Source: Chrysomallon squamiferum (taxonomy: Eukaryota > Mollusca > Gastropoda > Neomphalida > Peltospiridae). From it: a DNA stretch of 12,500 nucleotides. Positions 12,461-12,500 of the stretch are shown here, one piece after another. The position numbers and the translations under genes are program-made. A model generated the notes under the pieces. That model made no database searches and was not told the DNA's origin. It worked only from the letters and a program-made list of their open reading frames with translations. Position 1 is the stretch's first letter. The number at the start of each line of letters is the position of its first letter. The stretch covers positions 3,825,912 to 3,838,411 of the forward strand of contig CM022679.1 of assembly GCA_012295275.1 (NCBI GenBank). The letters run 5' to 3'.

Positions 12461-12500
<40 letters not shown>
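12461..12500. repeat. (CT)n microsatellite running off the window edge
   Basis: A perfect (TC)n tract of 40 bases reaches the last base of the window, so its full length is unknown. On the minus strand it would be a GA-rich tract inside the duplicated intron 2. Confidence 0.95.

Overview
This is animal nuclear DNA: AT-rich, intron-containing, full of microsatellites, minisatellites and DNA-transposon relics, with no bacterial-type gene packing. Intron style, pogo/Tigger relics and (GTAT)n/(TATC)n tracts suit a marine invertebrate. A mollusc or other lophotrochozoan is a guess, because nothing in the window fixes the species.

One convincing gene is present, on the minus strand. Three exons (8586-8397, 7671-7534, 5872-5463) join in phase through GT-AG introns into a 245-residue four-helix protein of the claudin/PMP22/EMP superfamily. 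It has the W...GLWxxC...C signature in the first extracellular loop and an 84-residue Thr/Gln/Tyr/Pro-rich cytoplasmic tail ending in a PPAY motif. Both introns are phase 1 and exon 2 is 138 nt, so exon 2 is frame-symmetric.

The most unusual structure is in intron 2. A minisatellite of 16 units (62-72 bp period, 6457-7548) grows directly out of the exon 2/intron 2 boundary. Each unit repeats the last 14 exonic bases plus the 5' splice site, so about 14 extra near-identical GTAAGA donors lie downstream of the real one, in the gene's own orientation. Intron 1 carries a different, degenerate 21-bp tandem repeat.

The flank 3' of the gene (1982 to about 5340) is three direct tandem units of about 1.1 kb. 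Each contains a MITE-like element of about 475 bp with roughly 29-bp imperfect terminal inverted repeats; the third copy is truncated. A diverged, inverted copy of the same element lies at 43-440. Between them is a pogo-type DDE transposase fragment (872-1102).

At the right edge (about 10373-12500) the 3' part of the locus is duplicated in the same orientation: the (GTAT)n edge, a shrunken 1.1-kb unit, the gene's 3' flank, a decayed copy of exon 3 (two frameshifts, PPAY lost) and the start of intron 2. A 708-bp non-autonomous Tigger-like transposon inserted at a TA inside this duplicate, and the intact units preserve the empty site. Exons 2 and 1 of the second copy, if they exist, lie beyond position 12500.

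The remainder (about 441-871, 1103-1560, 8640-10230) is AT-rich intergenic sequence with simple repeats and a possible CCAAT/CRE cluster near 9519-9587.
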